Shown: piece by piece, positions 1 to 7,345 of the stretch
Position numbering within the stretch: position 1 is the first letter of the stretch
Layout: each line of letters begins with the position of its first letter
Assembly (NCBI RefSeq): GCF_002797595.1
Contig: NZ_PGFE01000004.1
Span: forward strand, 186,001-250,000
Reading direction: 5' to 3'
Length of the DNA stretch: 64,000 nt
Source of the DNA: Sediminihabitans luteus
GTDB lineage: Bacteria > Actinomycetota > Actinomycetes > Actinomycetales > Cellulomonadaceae
Notes under the pieces: generated by a model
What the model was told of the DNA's origin: nothing
Databases searched by the model: none
What the model saw: only the letters and a program-made list of their open reading frames with translations
Translations under genes and position numbers: made by a program

Positions 1-1
1 C

Positions 2-859
2 CAGTCCCTGGTCTACCGCGACGCGCTGCACGTGCACGTCAACCACGGGGAGTCGGACAAGGTCTCGATGGTCTCCAACCAGGCCAAGGCCTACGACCGC
101 GTGGTGGTCGCGGGGCAGGCGGCGGTCGACCGGCACGCCCGCGCGCTGCTCGAGTTCGACGTCGCCCGGCTCGTGGTCTGCGGCAGGCCCCAGCTGGACC
201 TCCCGCGCGACCCGCTGCTCGCCGCGGCGCGGCCGGGTGTCAGCACCGTGCTCTACGCGCCGACGTGGACCGGCGAGGACGCGTCGAACAACTACACGTC
301 GGTCGACGTCTACGGTCCGACGATCGTTCGCGAGGCCCTCGCCGGCGGGTTCCGGGTCGTCTACAAGCCGCACCCGCGGGTCACGACGACGCAGGACCCG
401 GCGGTCGAGGCCGGGCACCGTGCCGTCCTCGCCGCGATCGAGGAGTCCCGGCGGGACGACCCGGGACGCGACAGCCGCGTGCTGCTCGACGGGGACGTCC
501 TCGGCACGTTCGACGGCGTCGACGTGCTCGTCGCGGACGTGTCGTCGGTCGGCCTGGACTTCCTCTACCTGCGCCCGGACGCGCCGATCCTCCTGACCGA
601 CCGGCGGGACGACGCGGCCGCCCTGCGGCTGGCGGCGCCCGTCTCGCAGGTCGCGCACGTGGTCGACGCGACGACCGTCGCGGACGTGGGGACGCTCCTC
701 GAGCAGGCGCTCGAGCACGACCCGCACGCGCGGGAGCGTGCGGCCGTCCGCGCGTACTACTTCGGTTCGGAGCGGGGCGAGAGCCTGGTACGGTTCCGCG
801 AGTTCGTCGAACGCTGCATGGACGACCGCGACGTCGCCGTCGCCGGCCGGGACGGGTAG
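2..859 (+). CDS. CDP-glycerol glycerophosphotransferase-like protein (5' truncated)
   Basis: The frame is open from the first bases, so the gene begins before the window; about 285 C-terminal residues are seen. They fit the TagB/TagF family, which transfers polyol phosphate from CDP-polyol to a membrane-linked acceptor in wall teichoic acid-like polymers. Visible marks are an NHGESDK segment near the left end, LYAPTW about residue 82, VYKPHPR about residue 120, and DVLVADVSSVGLDFLYL about residue 175, the usual nucleotide-binding C-terminal half. It is followed after 179 nt by a polysaccharide-type ABC exporter, which supports a role in glycopolymer synthesis. Family assignment is good; the donor (glycerol-P, ribitol-P or other) cannot be read from this fragment. 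Confidence 0.8.
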   Translation, partial: QSLVYRDALHVHVNHGESDKVSMVSNQAKAYDRVVVAGQAAVDRHARALLEFDVARLVVCGRPQLDLPRDPLLAAARPGVSTVLYAPTWTGEDASNNYTSVDVYGPTIVREALAGGFRVVYKPHPRVTTTQDPAVEAGHRAVLAAIEESRRDDPGRDSRVLLDGDVLGTFDGVDVLVADVSSVGLDFLYLRPDAPILLTDRRDDAAALRLAAPVSQVAHVVDATTVADVGTLLEQALEHDPHARERAAVRAYYFGSERGESLVRFREFVERCMDDRDVAVAGRDG

Positions 860-899
860 CCCGGTTCGCGGACGGGATCCCGACAGGCCCGGGGGACGC

Positions 900-917
900 C
901 CGGGCGCCTCCGCCCGG
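900..917. terminator. Short GC hairpin after the teichoic-acid-like gene
   Basis: A perfect 7-bp stem (CCGGGCG / CGCCCGG) with a CCTC loop lies 40 nt after the upstream stop codon and before the promoter-like hexamer of the next gene. There is no T-run, so it is only a weak terminator candidate. Confidence 0.3.
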
Positions 918-976
918 ACGCTCGCGTGGGGCGCTTGGTGCCCGTCGCGGTCGTCGAGGCGGGGGCGTCGTCCGGC

Positions 977-982
977 TAGAAT
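977..982 (+). promoter_or_regulatory. -10 hexamer TAGAAT for the ABC exporter operon
   Basis: TAGAAT is close to the housekeeping -10 consensus and stands out in this GC-rich gap. It lies 57 nt before the GTG start of the permease gene, implying a leader of about 50 nt. No clear -35 is seen at the expected spacing. Confidence 0.45.
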
Positions 983-1038
983 GGCAGCCGCCTGCGGAGA
1001 TCCGCGGACCTGCCCCGATCGATTGGCATGAAGCAGTC

Positions 1039-2019
1039 GTGACATCCACATCACCCTCCACGAGTCCGCCGTCCCCGCGGGCGCGCAAGGACCCGGCAGC
1101 AGGTGTCCCCGTCCCACCGCCGCTCAAGTCCCGGCTCGGTGACGAGGCGATCGGAGCCCTCGTCAAGGAGGGCGACCTCGTCCGGATGGGTCTGCGGCCG
1201 CCGCTCACGGAGTACGTCCGCCAGCTGTGGAAGCGCCGGGCGTTCATCCGCGTCCTCGCGACCTCGAAGGCGTACGCCAAGAACCAGAACAGCTATCTCG
1301 GGCAGTTCTGGGCGGTCCTGACGCCGACCCTCAACGCCCTGGTCTACATCCTGATCTTCGGGGTCATCCTCGGGGTCGGGAAGACCGGCGTCGAGAACAC
1401 GGTCGGCTTCATCGTGGTCGGCACGTTCCTGTACCACTTCTTCACGGGGTCGGTGAACGGCGGTGCGCGGGCGATCCGCGGCAACATGAACCTCGTGCGG
1501 TCGGTCCACTTCCCGCGAGCGGTCATGCCGATCTCGGTCGTCATGGCCGAGCTCGCGACGCTCGGTCCCGCGCTCCTGGTGATGTGCGCGATCGTGTGGA
1601 TCTCGGGCCTCATGCCCGGCGTCGACACGGTCGTTCCGGACTGGTCCTGGCTCTCGCTGATCCCGGCGATCCTGCTGTTCTGGGTCTTCAACACGGGCAT
1701 CGCGTTCTTCATGGCACGGTGGGTCGCGATCACCCCGGACATCCAGAACGTCATCCCGTTCGTCCTGCGGTTCGTGATGTACGGCTCCGGCGTGATCTTC
1801 AGCCTCGAGTCGTTCGTGGGGGACCACCCCGCCGGCGTGATCCTCGAGTACCAGCCCATCGCCGTCTTCCTCTACCTCGGGAGGTCCGCGCTCCTGGAGG
1901 AGCCGGCGTTCCCGCCGGACGCCGGCATGTGGCTATGGGGCCTCGGGTGGGCCCTGTCGTTCGCGATCGTGGGGTTCCTGGTGTTCTGGCGTGGCGAGGA
2001 GAGGTACGGGCGTGACTGA
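1039..2019 (+). CDS. ABC-2 type polysaccharide/teichoic acid exporter, permease subunit
   Basis: A 326-residue inner-membrane permease of the TagG/Wzm type, which with the ATPase encoded next moves a lipid-linked surface polymer across the membrane. A charged cytoplasmic N-terminus of about 85 residues precedes a typical start of the ABC-2 domain (SYLGQFWAVLTPTLNALVYIL near residue 90); about six hydrophobic segments follow. The GTG start was chosen because it is the first start of this frame after the TAGAAT hexamer and the protein then has normal family length; the ribosome site is weak. A four-codon ATG..TGA frame (1028-1042) overlaps this start. The last 8 nt overlap the ATPase gene, so the two are surely co-translated. 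Polymer specificity is inferred from neighbours only. Confidence 0.9.
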   Translation: MTSTSPSTSPPSPRARKDPAAGVPVPPPLKSRLGDEAIGALVKEGDLVRMGLRPPLTEYVRQLWKRRAFIRVLATSKAYAKNQNSYLGQFWAVLTPTLNALVYILIFGVILGVGKTGVENTVGFIVVGTFLYHFFTGSVNGGARAIRGNMNLVRSVHFPRAVMPISVVMAELATLGPALLVMCAIVWISGLMPGVDTVVPDWSWLSLIPAILLFWVFNTGIAFFMARWVAITPDIQNVIPFVLRFVMYGSGVIFSLESFVGDHPAGVILEYQPIAVFLYLGRSALLEEPAFPPDAGMWLWGLGWALSFAIVGFLVFWRGEERYGRD

Positions 2020-2890
2020 CGACGACGCGGGCGAGATCGACTTCGAGATCGATCCCGAGGACCTCGAGGGCGACGTCCCCGTCGTCGCCGAGCTCGGCAA
2101 GCCGTCCCTCGTGGTGGACGACGTCCACATCACCTACCGCGTGTTCGGGGCGACCAAGCTCGGGTCGCGCGGCGCCGAGGACAAGGGGTTCCTCCAGCGG
2201 ATCCTCGACCGGCGGCCGGGGGTCGGCTCTGGCGTGCGCGAGGTCAAGGCGATCAAGGGCGTCTCGTTCGTCGCGCGGCACGGCGAGTCGATCGGCATCG
2301 TGGGCATCAACGGCAGCGGCAAGAGCACGCTCCTGCGTGCGGTCGCCGGCCTGATCCCGCCGACGCAGGGCGCGGTGTACGTCGCGGGCGAGCCGTCGCT
2401 CCTCGGCGTCAACGCGGTGCTCATGGGGAGCCTCACCGGTGAGCGGAACATCATGATCGGCGGGCTCGCGCTGGGCCTCACGGAGGCCGAGGTCCGCGAG
2501 AAGTTCGACGAGATCGTCGAGTTCTCCGGCATCGGCGACTCGATCTACCTGCCGATGAAGGCGTACTCCTCCGGCATGGGGGCTCGGCTGCGCTTCGCGA
2601 TCTCGTCGGCCGCGACGCCGGACATCCTGATGATCGACGAGGCCCTGGCGACCGGGGACGCGACGTTCCGGCAGAAGTCGAAGAGCCGGATCGACCAGGT
2701 CCGTGCCGGGGCCGGCACGGTGTTCCTCGTGAGCCACTCGATCGCGACCGTCCAGAGCATCTGCACCCGGGTCCTGTGGATCCACGAGGGGGAGCTCGTC
2801 ATGGACGGTCCGACCGACGAGGTGTGCGCGGCGTACAAGACGTTCGTGCGCAAGGTGCGCGACGCGCGGAGCAAGGCGGCCGCGAAGTAG
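2012..2890 (+). CDS. ABC exporter ATP-binding subunit (TagH/Wzt type)
   Basis: A 292-residue cytoplasmic ATPase. Walker A is GINGSGKST about residue 98, the signature region reads YSSGMGARLRFAIS about residue 187, a variant usual for polysaccharide exporters rather than LSGGQ, and Walker B is ILMIDEAL. A 30-residue acidic N-terminal stretch precedes the domain. The C-terminus stops soon after the ABC domain, so it lacks the carbohydrate-binding tail of long Wzt proteins. The GTG start is preceded by GAGGAGAGG at good spacing; an in-frame GTG at 1991 is possible but lacks this site. It overlaps the permease gene by 8 nt and almost certainly forms the exporter with it. Confidence 0.9.
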   Translation: MTDDDAGEIDFEIDPEDLEGDVPVVAELGKPSLVVDDVHITYRVFGATKLGSRGAEDKGFLQRILDRRPGVGSGVREVKAIKGVSFVARHGESIGIVGINGSGKSTLLRAVAGLIPPTQGAVYVAGEPSLLGVNAVLMGSLTGERNIMIGGLALGLTEAEVREKFDEIVEFSGIGDSIYLPMKAYSSGMGARLRFAISSAATPDILMIDEALATGDATFRQKSKSRIDQVRAGAGTVFLVSHSIATVQSICTRVLWIHEGELVMDGPTDEVCAAYKTFVRKVRDARSKAAAK

Positions 2891-2900
2891 GCCCGTTGCG

Positions 2901-2920
2901 GGTGGTGCGCCCGCACCACC
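2901..2920. terminator. Hairpin between exporter ATPase and pyruvyl/GT-D fusion gene
   Basis: GGTGGTGCG and CGCACCACC face each other across 2 nt, 10 nt after the ATPase stop codon. No T-run follows. It could be a terminator or a message-processing hairpin. Confidence 0.35.
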
Positions 2921-2982
2921 GGCGTCCGGCAGGGGCCCGTCGACGTGCCCCCGGGTCCACGTCGTCCCAGAGAGGTGGATCG

Positions 2983-5163
2983 ATGGAACAGAAGGTCGCG
3001 GTGGAGCGTCTTGCCCGGGAGCTCGAGCGCCGGGTGGGCGGGAGGCCGGACGTCGCCGTCAGCTCGACGGCGACGTCGTGCACCGTCCGCACCGGTCGGG
3101 ACGACGCGCGGCTGACGTTCGAGATCCGCGCCGCCGGACCGTCCGCGGAGCTCACCGTCACGGCGCACGCCGACGTGCAGCGTCGCGCGCTGCGCAACGC
3201 GCTCGTCGGGCGCAGCCGGATCGCTGCCGGCGAGGTGCACGTCCTCGCGACGCTGCCGTTCGGTGACCGCGCGGCCGAGCGGGCCGCCGCCTGGGTCGTG
3301 TGGACGCTCGACGCGGTGCGGGCGACTCCGATCGATCCTGCCGGTGCGACGTCCCGCCTGGAGCCGGGGCAGGTCGCGGCCTACTGGTGGGACGAGCGGT
3401 CGAACTTCGGCGACGCCATCGGCCCGTGGCTCGTCGAGCGGATCTCGGGCCTGCGGCCGGTCAACGCGCGTCGCCGTCGTGGGTTGCGCCCGGCGCTCTA
3501 CTCCGTGGGCTCGATCGTCGGCTACGTCAACCGTGACGACGTCGACGTCTGGGGCTCGGGGCTCATGGAGCCGCTCGCGGGCACCAAGCTCGAGACGCTG
3601 CGCCGCCGCACGGACGTGCGCGTGCGCGCCGTGCGTGGTGCGGCCACGCGCGAGGAGCTCGTGACGAAGCTCGGGTGGGACGTGCCGGAGGTGTACGGCG
3701 ACCCGGCCCTGCTGCTGCCCCGCTTCTACGAGCCGCGCGAGCCCGCGGCGGGTCGTGCCCGCGTCGCGTTCGTCCCGCACTACGTGCACAGGAAGCACCT
3801 CACGGGTGAGCCCGCGGACGGCGTCAGGGTCGTCGACGTCGCGCAGGACCTCGAGACGGTGGTGGACGAGATCACGGCGGCCGACGTGTGCGTCTCGACG
3901 TCGCTGCACGGGATCGTGGTGGCCCAGGCGTACGGCGTCCCGTGGGTGTGGTTGCGCGTCGCCGACCACACGCTCGGTGGGGACGCGTTCAAGTTCGGGG
4001 ACTTCTTCTCGACGCTCGACGGCTCCGACGTCGCGCAGCACGACGTCCCGGCCTCCGGGCTCGCGGGGCTCGACCTGCTCGAGCTCGCCGGCAGCGCACG
4101 GCTGCCGGGGCTGGCGGTCTCTCTCGACGCGCTGCTCGAGGCCTTCCCCCTCGGGCGGGCCGGGGGCACGCTCGCCGGCTGGGAGCCGCCGTCGGTGCCG
4201 CGCGCGCGACCGGAGCTCCTCGCGCCGCTGCGTCGTCAGGCGGGCCGGGCGCGGCGCGCCGTCGGACGTCGGGTCGGCCGGCCTTCCGTCGTGGAGCGGG
4301 CGGACGCGAACCACACCGACCTGACGGCCGTGCGGGAGGCCGTCGACCGGACGACCAAGGCGGTCGAGAAGGTCGCCCGCGAGCTCGCGGACCAGCGCCG
4401 CGCGCTCGACGCGATCAGGCTCGCCGCCACGGCGAGCACGATGTCCGAGGTCCAGGCCTTCGCGAACGCGCGGCAGCTGACGATGCTCGAGACGCTGCGC
4501 CACCTGGCGCAGACCGACGACTCGGTCGCCCGGTTCGGTGACGGCGAGTTCCGGATGATGCTCCGTTCCGACTACGACCTCCGGTTCCAGCGCAACAGCC
4601 CCGAGCTGCGCGCCGCGCTGCGCGAGGTGCTCGCGGCGAGCGGCGACGAGGGGATCTCGATCGGGTTCCCGCAGGTCTTCCGGGACGCGCACTGGTCGGG
4701 CGTCTGGGCCGAGCTCTGGCCCGAGCTGCGACCCCACCTGCCGGAGCACGGCACGCTGCTCAACAGCCACGTGACGCGACCGATCGCCTTCAACCTGCTG
4801 CGGGACGACGCGGTCTCGCTCTGGCGGGACGTGTGGCGGGACAAGCGCGTCGCGCTGGTCACGGGCGCCGGGTCGCGCTTCGAGACGGTGCCGGCGCTGT
4901 TCTCGTCGGCGCGGTCCACGCAGCTCGTCGAGTCGCTCCCGCAGCACGCGTTCGACGACCTCGACCGGCTCGTCGAGGTCGTGTCCTCGGGCGGCGAGTT
5001 CGACCTCGCGCTCATCTCGCTCGGCCCCGCGGGGACCGTGCTCGCGCACCGGCTGCACCGCGCGGGTGTCCGCGCCCTGGACATCGGCCACATCACCGAC
5101 AGCTACCGCAACATCTACGACGGCGCCCCGCGGCCCGAGGCCAAGCCGGTCGTCCGGCCGTGA
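2983..5163 (+). CDS. Fusion: polysaccharide pyruvyltransferase-like domain plus GT-D type glycosyltransferase domain
   Basis: A 726-residue protein with three parts. Residues 1-125 match nothing I recognise. Residues about 130-350 resemble WcaK/CsaB polysaccharide pyruvyltransferases, which add a pyruvate ketal to a sugar: YWWDERSNFGDAIG near 133, VYGDPALLLPRF, and CVSTSLHGIVVAQAYG near 304. Residues 420-480 form a charged, probably helical linker. Residues about 487-720 resemble the GT-D (DUF1792) glycosyltransferase fold, with SVARFGDGEFRMML near 515 carrying the DxE-type motif, plus VTGAGSRFETVPALF and ALISLGPAGTVLAHRL. The ATG has a clear AGAGAGGTGG site. It follows the exporter genes in the same direction, so it probably decorates the exported polymer. 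Each domain call is moderate to good; activity and order of action are inferred. Confidence 0.75.
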   Translation: MEQKVAVERLARELERRVGGRPDVAVSSTATSCTVRTGRDDARLTFEIRAAGPSAELTVTAHADVQRRALRNALVGRSRIAAGEVHVLATLPFGDRAAERAAAWVVWTLDAVRATPIDPAGATSRLEPGQVAAYWWDERSNFGDAIGPWLVERISGLRPVNARRRRGLRPALYSVGSIVGYVNRDDVDVWGSGLMEPLAGTKLETLRRRTDVRVRAVRGAATREELVTKLGWDVPEVYGDPALLLPRFYEPREPAAGRARVAFVPHYVHRKHLTGEPADGVRVVDVAQDLETVVDEITAADVCVSTSLHGIVVAQAYGVPWVWLRVADHTLGGDAFKFGDFFSTLDGSDVAQHDVPASGLAGLDLLELAGSARLPGLAVSLDALLEAFPLGRAGGTLAGWEPPSVPRARPELLAPLRRQAGRARRAVGRRVGRPSVVERADANHTDLTAVREAVDRTTKAVEKVARELADQRRALDAIRLAATASTMSEVQAFANARQLTMLETLRHLAQTDDSVARFGDGEFRMMLRSDYDLRFQRNSPELRAALREVLAASGDEGISIGFPQVFRDAHWSGVWAELWPELRPHLPEHGTLLNSHVTRPIAFNLLRDDAVSLWRDVWRDKRVALVTGAGSRFETVPALFSSARSTQLVESLPQHAFDDLDRLVEVVSSGGEFDLALISLGPAGTVLAHRLHRAGVRALDIGHITDSYRNIYDGAPRPEAKPVVRP

Positions 5164-5203
5164 CGCCGCGGCACGACGTCGGCCCGCTCGACCGGGCGGC
5201 GGC

Positions 5204-7315
5204 ATGACGACGACGATCGTCCCGCCCGCCCGGCACGCGAAGGTCCCGGTCGAGGGCACGGTCCGTCACGACGTCCAGGCGCTCCGCGCGATCGCCGTGA
5301 CGGCGGTCCTGCTCTACCACCTCTGGCCCGCACGGCTCACGGGCGGGTACGTGGGCGTCGACGTCTTCTTCGTGATCTCCGGGTTTCTCATCACGAGCCA
5401 CCTCCTGCGGCGGCCTGTGGCGTCGTTCGCGGGGCTCGCGTCGTTCTGGGCGCGCCGTGTGCGTCGGCTCGTGCCGGCCGCGACGCTCGTCCTGCTGGTG
5501 ACGCTCGCGGCGTCGCTCGTGCTGCTCCCCAGCACCGTGCGGCCGACCCTCGCCACCGAGGTCGGGGCCTCCGCGCTCTCGCTCGAGAACTGGGTGCTCG
5601 CGGCGTCCGCGACCGACTACCTGGCCGCGGGCGACCTGCACACGCCTGTGCAGCACTTCTGGTCCCTGTCCGTCGAGGAGCAGTTCTACCTGCTGTGGCC
5701 CCTTCTCGTCGGCGGGCTCGTCGCCGCCGGCGTGCGCGTGCGGCGAGGGTGGCTCCCCGCGGCGGGCGTCGGCCTGGTCGTCGCGGCGTCCTTGACCTGG
5801 TCGGTGCACCTGACCGCGACCGACCCGGCCGCGGCCTACTTCGTGTCGACGACCCGGTTCTGGGAGCTGGGCCTCGGTGCCCTGCTCGCGACCCTCGTCG
5901 CCCGGGCGTCGACCCCGCTGCCGCGTCCCGCGCGGCTCCTCGCCGTCTGGGGCGGTCTCGCCCTGATCGGGTGGAGCGTCGTGGTGTTCGACGCCGCGAC
6001 CCCGTTCCCGTCCTGGACGGCCCTGGTCCCGACGCTCGGGACGGCGCTCGTGATCGCCGCGGCGTCGGACGGCCTCCGTGGTGGTCCCTCCCGGGTGTGG
6101 GCCTGGCGTCCCGTGGGCTGGCTCGGCGGGATCTCGTACTCGCTCTACCTGTGGCACTGGCCGCTGATCGTCCTGGCGCCGTTCGCCCTCGGGCACGTGC
6201 TCGTGTGGCCCGAGAAGCTCGCGATCGTCGCTCTCGCGCTCGCCCTGGCCGCGCTCACGAAGTCGTTCGTCGAGGATCCGGTGCGGCGCAGCGCGCTCCT
6301 GCACCGCAGGCTCCGGTCGACCTTCGTGCTGCTCGCGCTCTCGGTCGCGCTGGTCGTGGGAGCCGCGGCCGCCACCGCCGCGGTCGCGAGGGCGCAGGAG
6401 TCGGCGGCGGACGAGGCCGTGGCGGCTGCCCGGGCTGAGTCCGCGCGCTGCTTCGGCACGAGCGCGGTGCACGAGCCGGGCTGCGAGCCCGAGGGCACCG
6501 AGCTGGTCACGACGCCGGCGTTCGCGAAGGCGGATCGACCCGAGCTCTACGCCGACCGCTGCTGGGCGAACGTGCGCGGCGACGCGCGCCCGGTCTGTCA
6601 CTACGGTGCCCCGGACGCGACCACGAAGGTCGCGCTCCTCGGCAACTCCCACGCCGGGCACTGGCAGCCCGTGATCGCCGACTACCTCGCACCGGCCGAC
6701 GCGAACCTCACGACTCGCCTGATCTCGGAGTGCTACACGGTCGACGTCCCGATCGCGTTCGCGGTCCAGGCCGAGCGGGACCGCTGCTCGGCCTGGAACG
6801 CCTGGGCGATCGAGCAGACCGTGGCCGGCGGGTACGACCTGGTGGTGATGTCGGACCGCACCTTCCGTCCCCTCGAGGGCGTGGCACCCGGGGACAAGGC
6901 CGACGTCGCGCGCGCGTCGTACGCGCGGGTCCTCGACGAGATCACGTCCTCGGGCACTCCCGTGCTCGTGCTGCGGGACACGCCCGCGCAGGCGACCGAG
7001 ATCCCCGACTGCGTCGCGGAGAACTCCGCGCCCGAGGAGTGGGACGCGTGCGCGACCCCGGCGTCGCGCGCGATCGAGGACGACCCGCTCGCCGCCGCCG
7101 GTCTCGCGGACACGAGCGGGCTCGTCACGGTGCTCGACGTGAACAGCCTGCTGTGCGTCGACGGGTCGTGCCCGCCCGTCCTCGGCGGCGTCATCGCCTA
7201 CTTCGACCACGGGCACATGACCACCACGCTCGCCAGGACGCTCGCCCCCGAGGTCTTCGCCGCGCTGGACGAGGCGCTCGGGCGCGAGCAGCCGACGCCC
7301 GTGGGCGCGCCGTAG
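5204..7315 (+). CDS. Membrane O-acyltransferase (acyltransferase-3/OafA type) with C-terminal SGNH domain
   Basis: A 703-residue protein. Residues 20-385 are an acyltransferase-3 domain with about ten membrane segments: HDVQALRAIAV near residue 22, VDVFFVISGFLITSHLLRR and HFWSLSVEEQFYLLWPL are hallmark stretches. After a membrane span (about 365-395) comes an outside SGNH-type domain: LLGNSHAGHWQPV near 478 supplies the Ser block, and YFDHGHMT near 664 the late His. Such fusions take an acyl group across the membrane and move it to a surface sugar. Start at ATG, 40 nt after the pyruvyl/GT-D gene; the ribosome site is poor. A paralogue of nearly the same length faces it across 30 bp. Acyl group (acetyl is usual) and target are not visible. 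Confidence 0.88.
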   Translation: MTTTIVPPARHAKVPVEGTVRHDVQALRAIAVTAVLLYHLWPARLTGGYVGVDVFFVISGFLITSHLLRRPVASFAGLASFWARRVRRLVPAATLVLLVTLAASLVLLPSTVRPTLATEVGASALSLENWVLAASATDYLAAGDLHTPVQHFWSLSVEEQFYLLWPLLVGGLVAAGVRVRRGWLPAAGVGLVVAASLTWSVHLTATDPAAAYFVSTTRFWELGLGALLATLVARASTPLPRPARLLAVWGGLALIGWSVVVFDAATPFPSWTALVPTLGTALVIAAASDGLRGGPSRVWAWRPVGWLGGISYSLYLWHWPLIVLAPFALGHVLVWPEKLAIVALALALAALTKSFVEDPVRRSALLHRRLRSTFVLLALSVALVVGAAAATAAVARAQESAADEAVAAARAESARCFGTSAVHEPGCEPEGTELVTTPAFAKADRPELYADRCWANVRGDARPVCHYGAPDATTKVALLGNSHAGHWQPVIADYLAPADANLTTRLISECYTVDVPIAFAVQAERDRCSAWNAWAIEQTVAGGYDLVVMSDRTFRPLEGVAPGDKADVARASYARVLDEITSSGTPVLVLRDTPAQATEIPDCVAENSAPEEWDACATPASRAIEDDPLAAAGLADTSGLVTVLDVNSLLCVDGSCPPVLGGVIAYFDHGHMTTTLARTLAPEVFAALDEALGREQPTPVGAP

Positions 7316-7345
7316 GGACGAAGCCGGCCTTCTGCGGGCGCGACC

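Noticed and set aside
5093-7216. Long minus-strand frame opposite the first acyltransferase
   Set aside because: Low-complexity Arg/Glu/Pro translation without domain; the plus-strand acyltransferase is clear.
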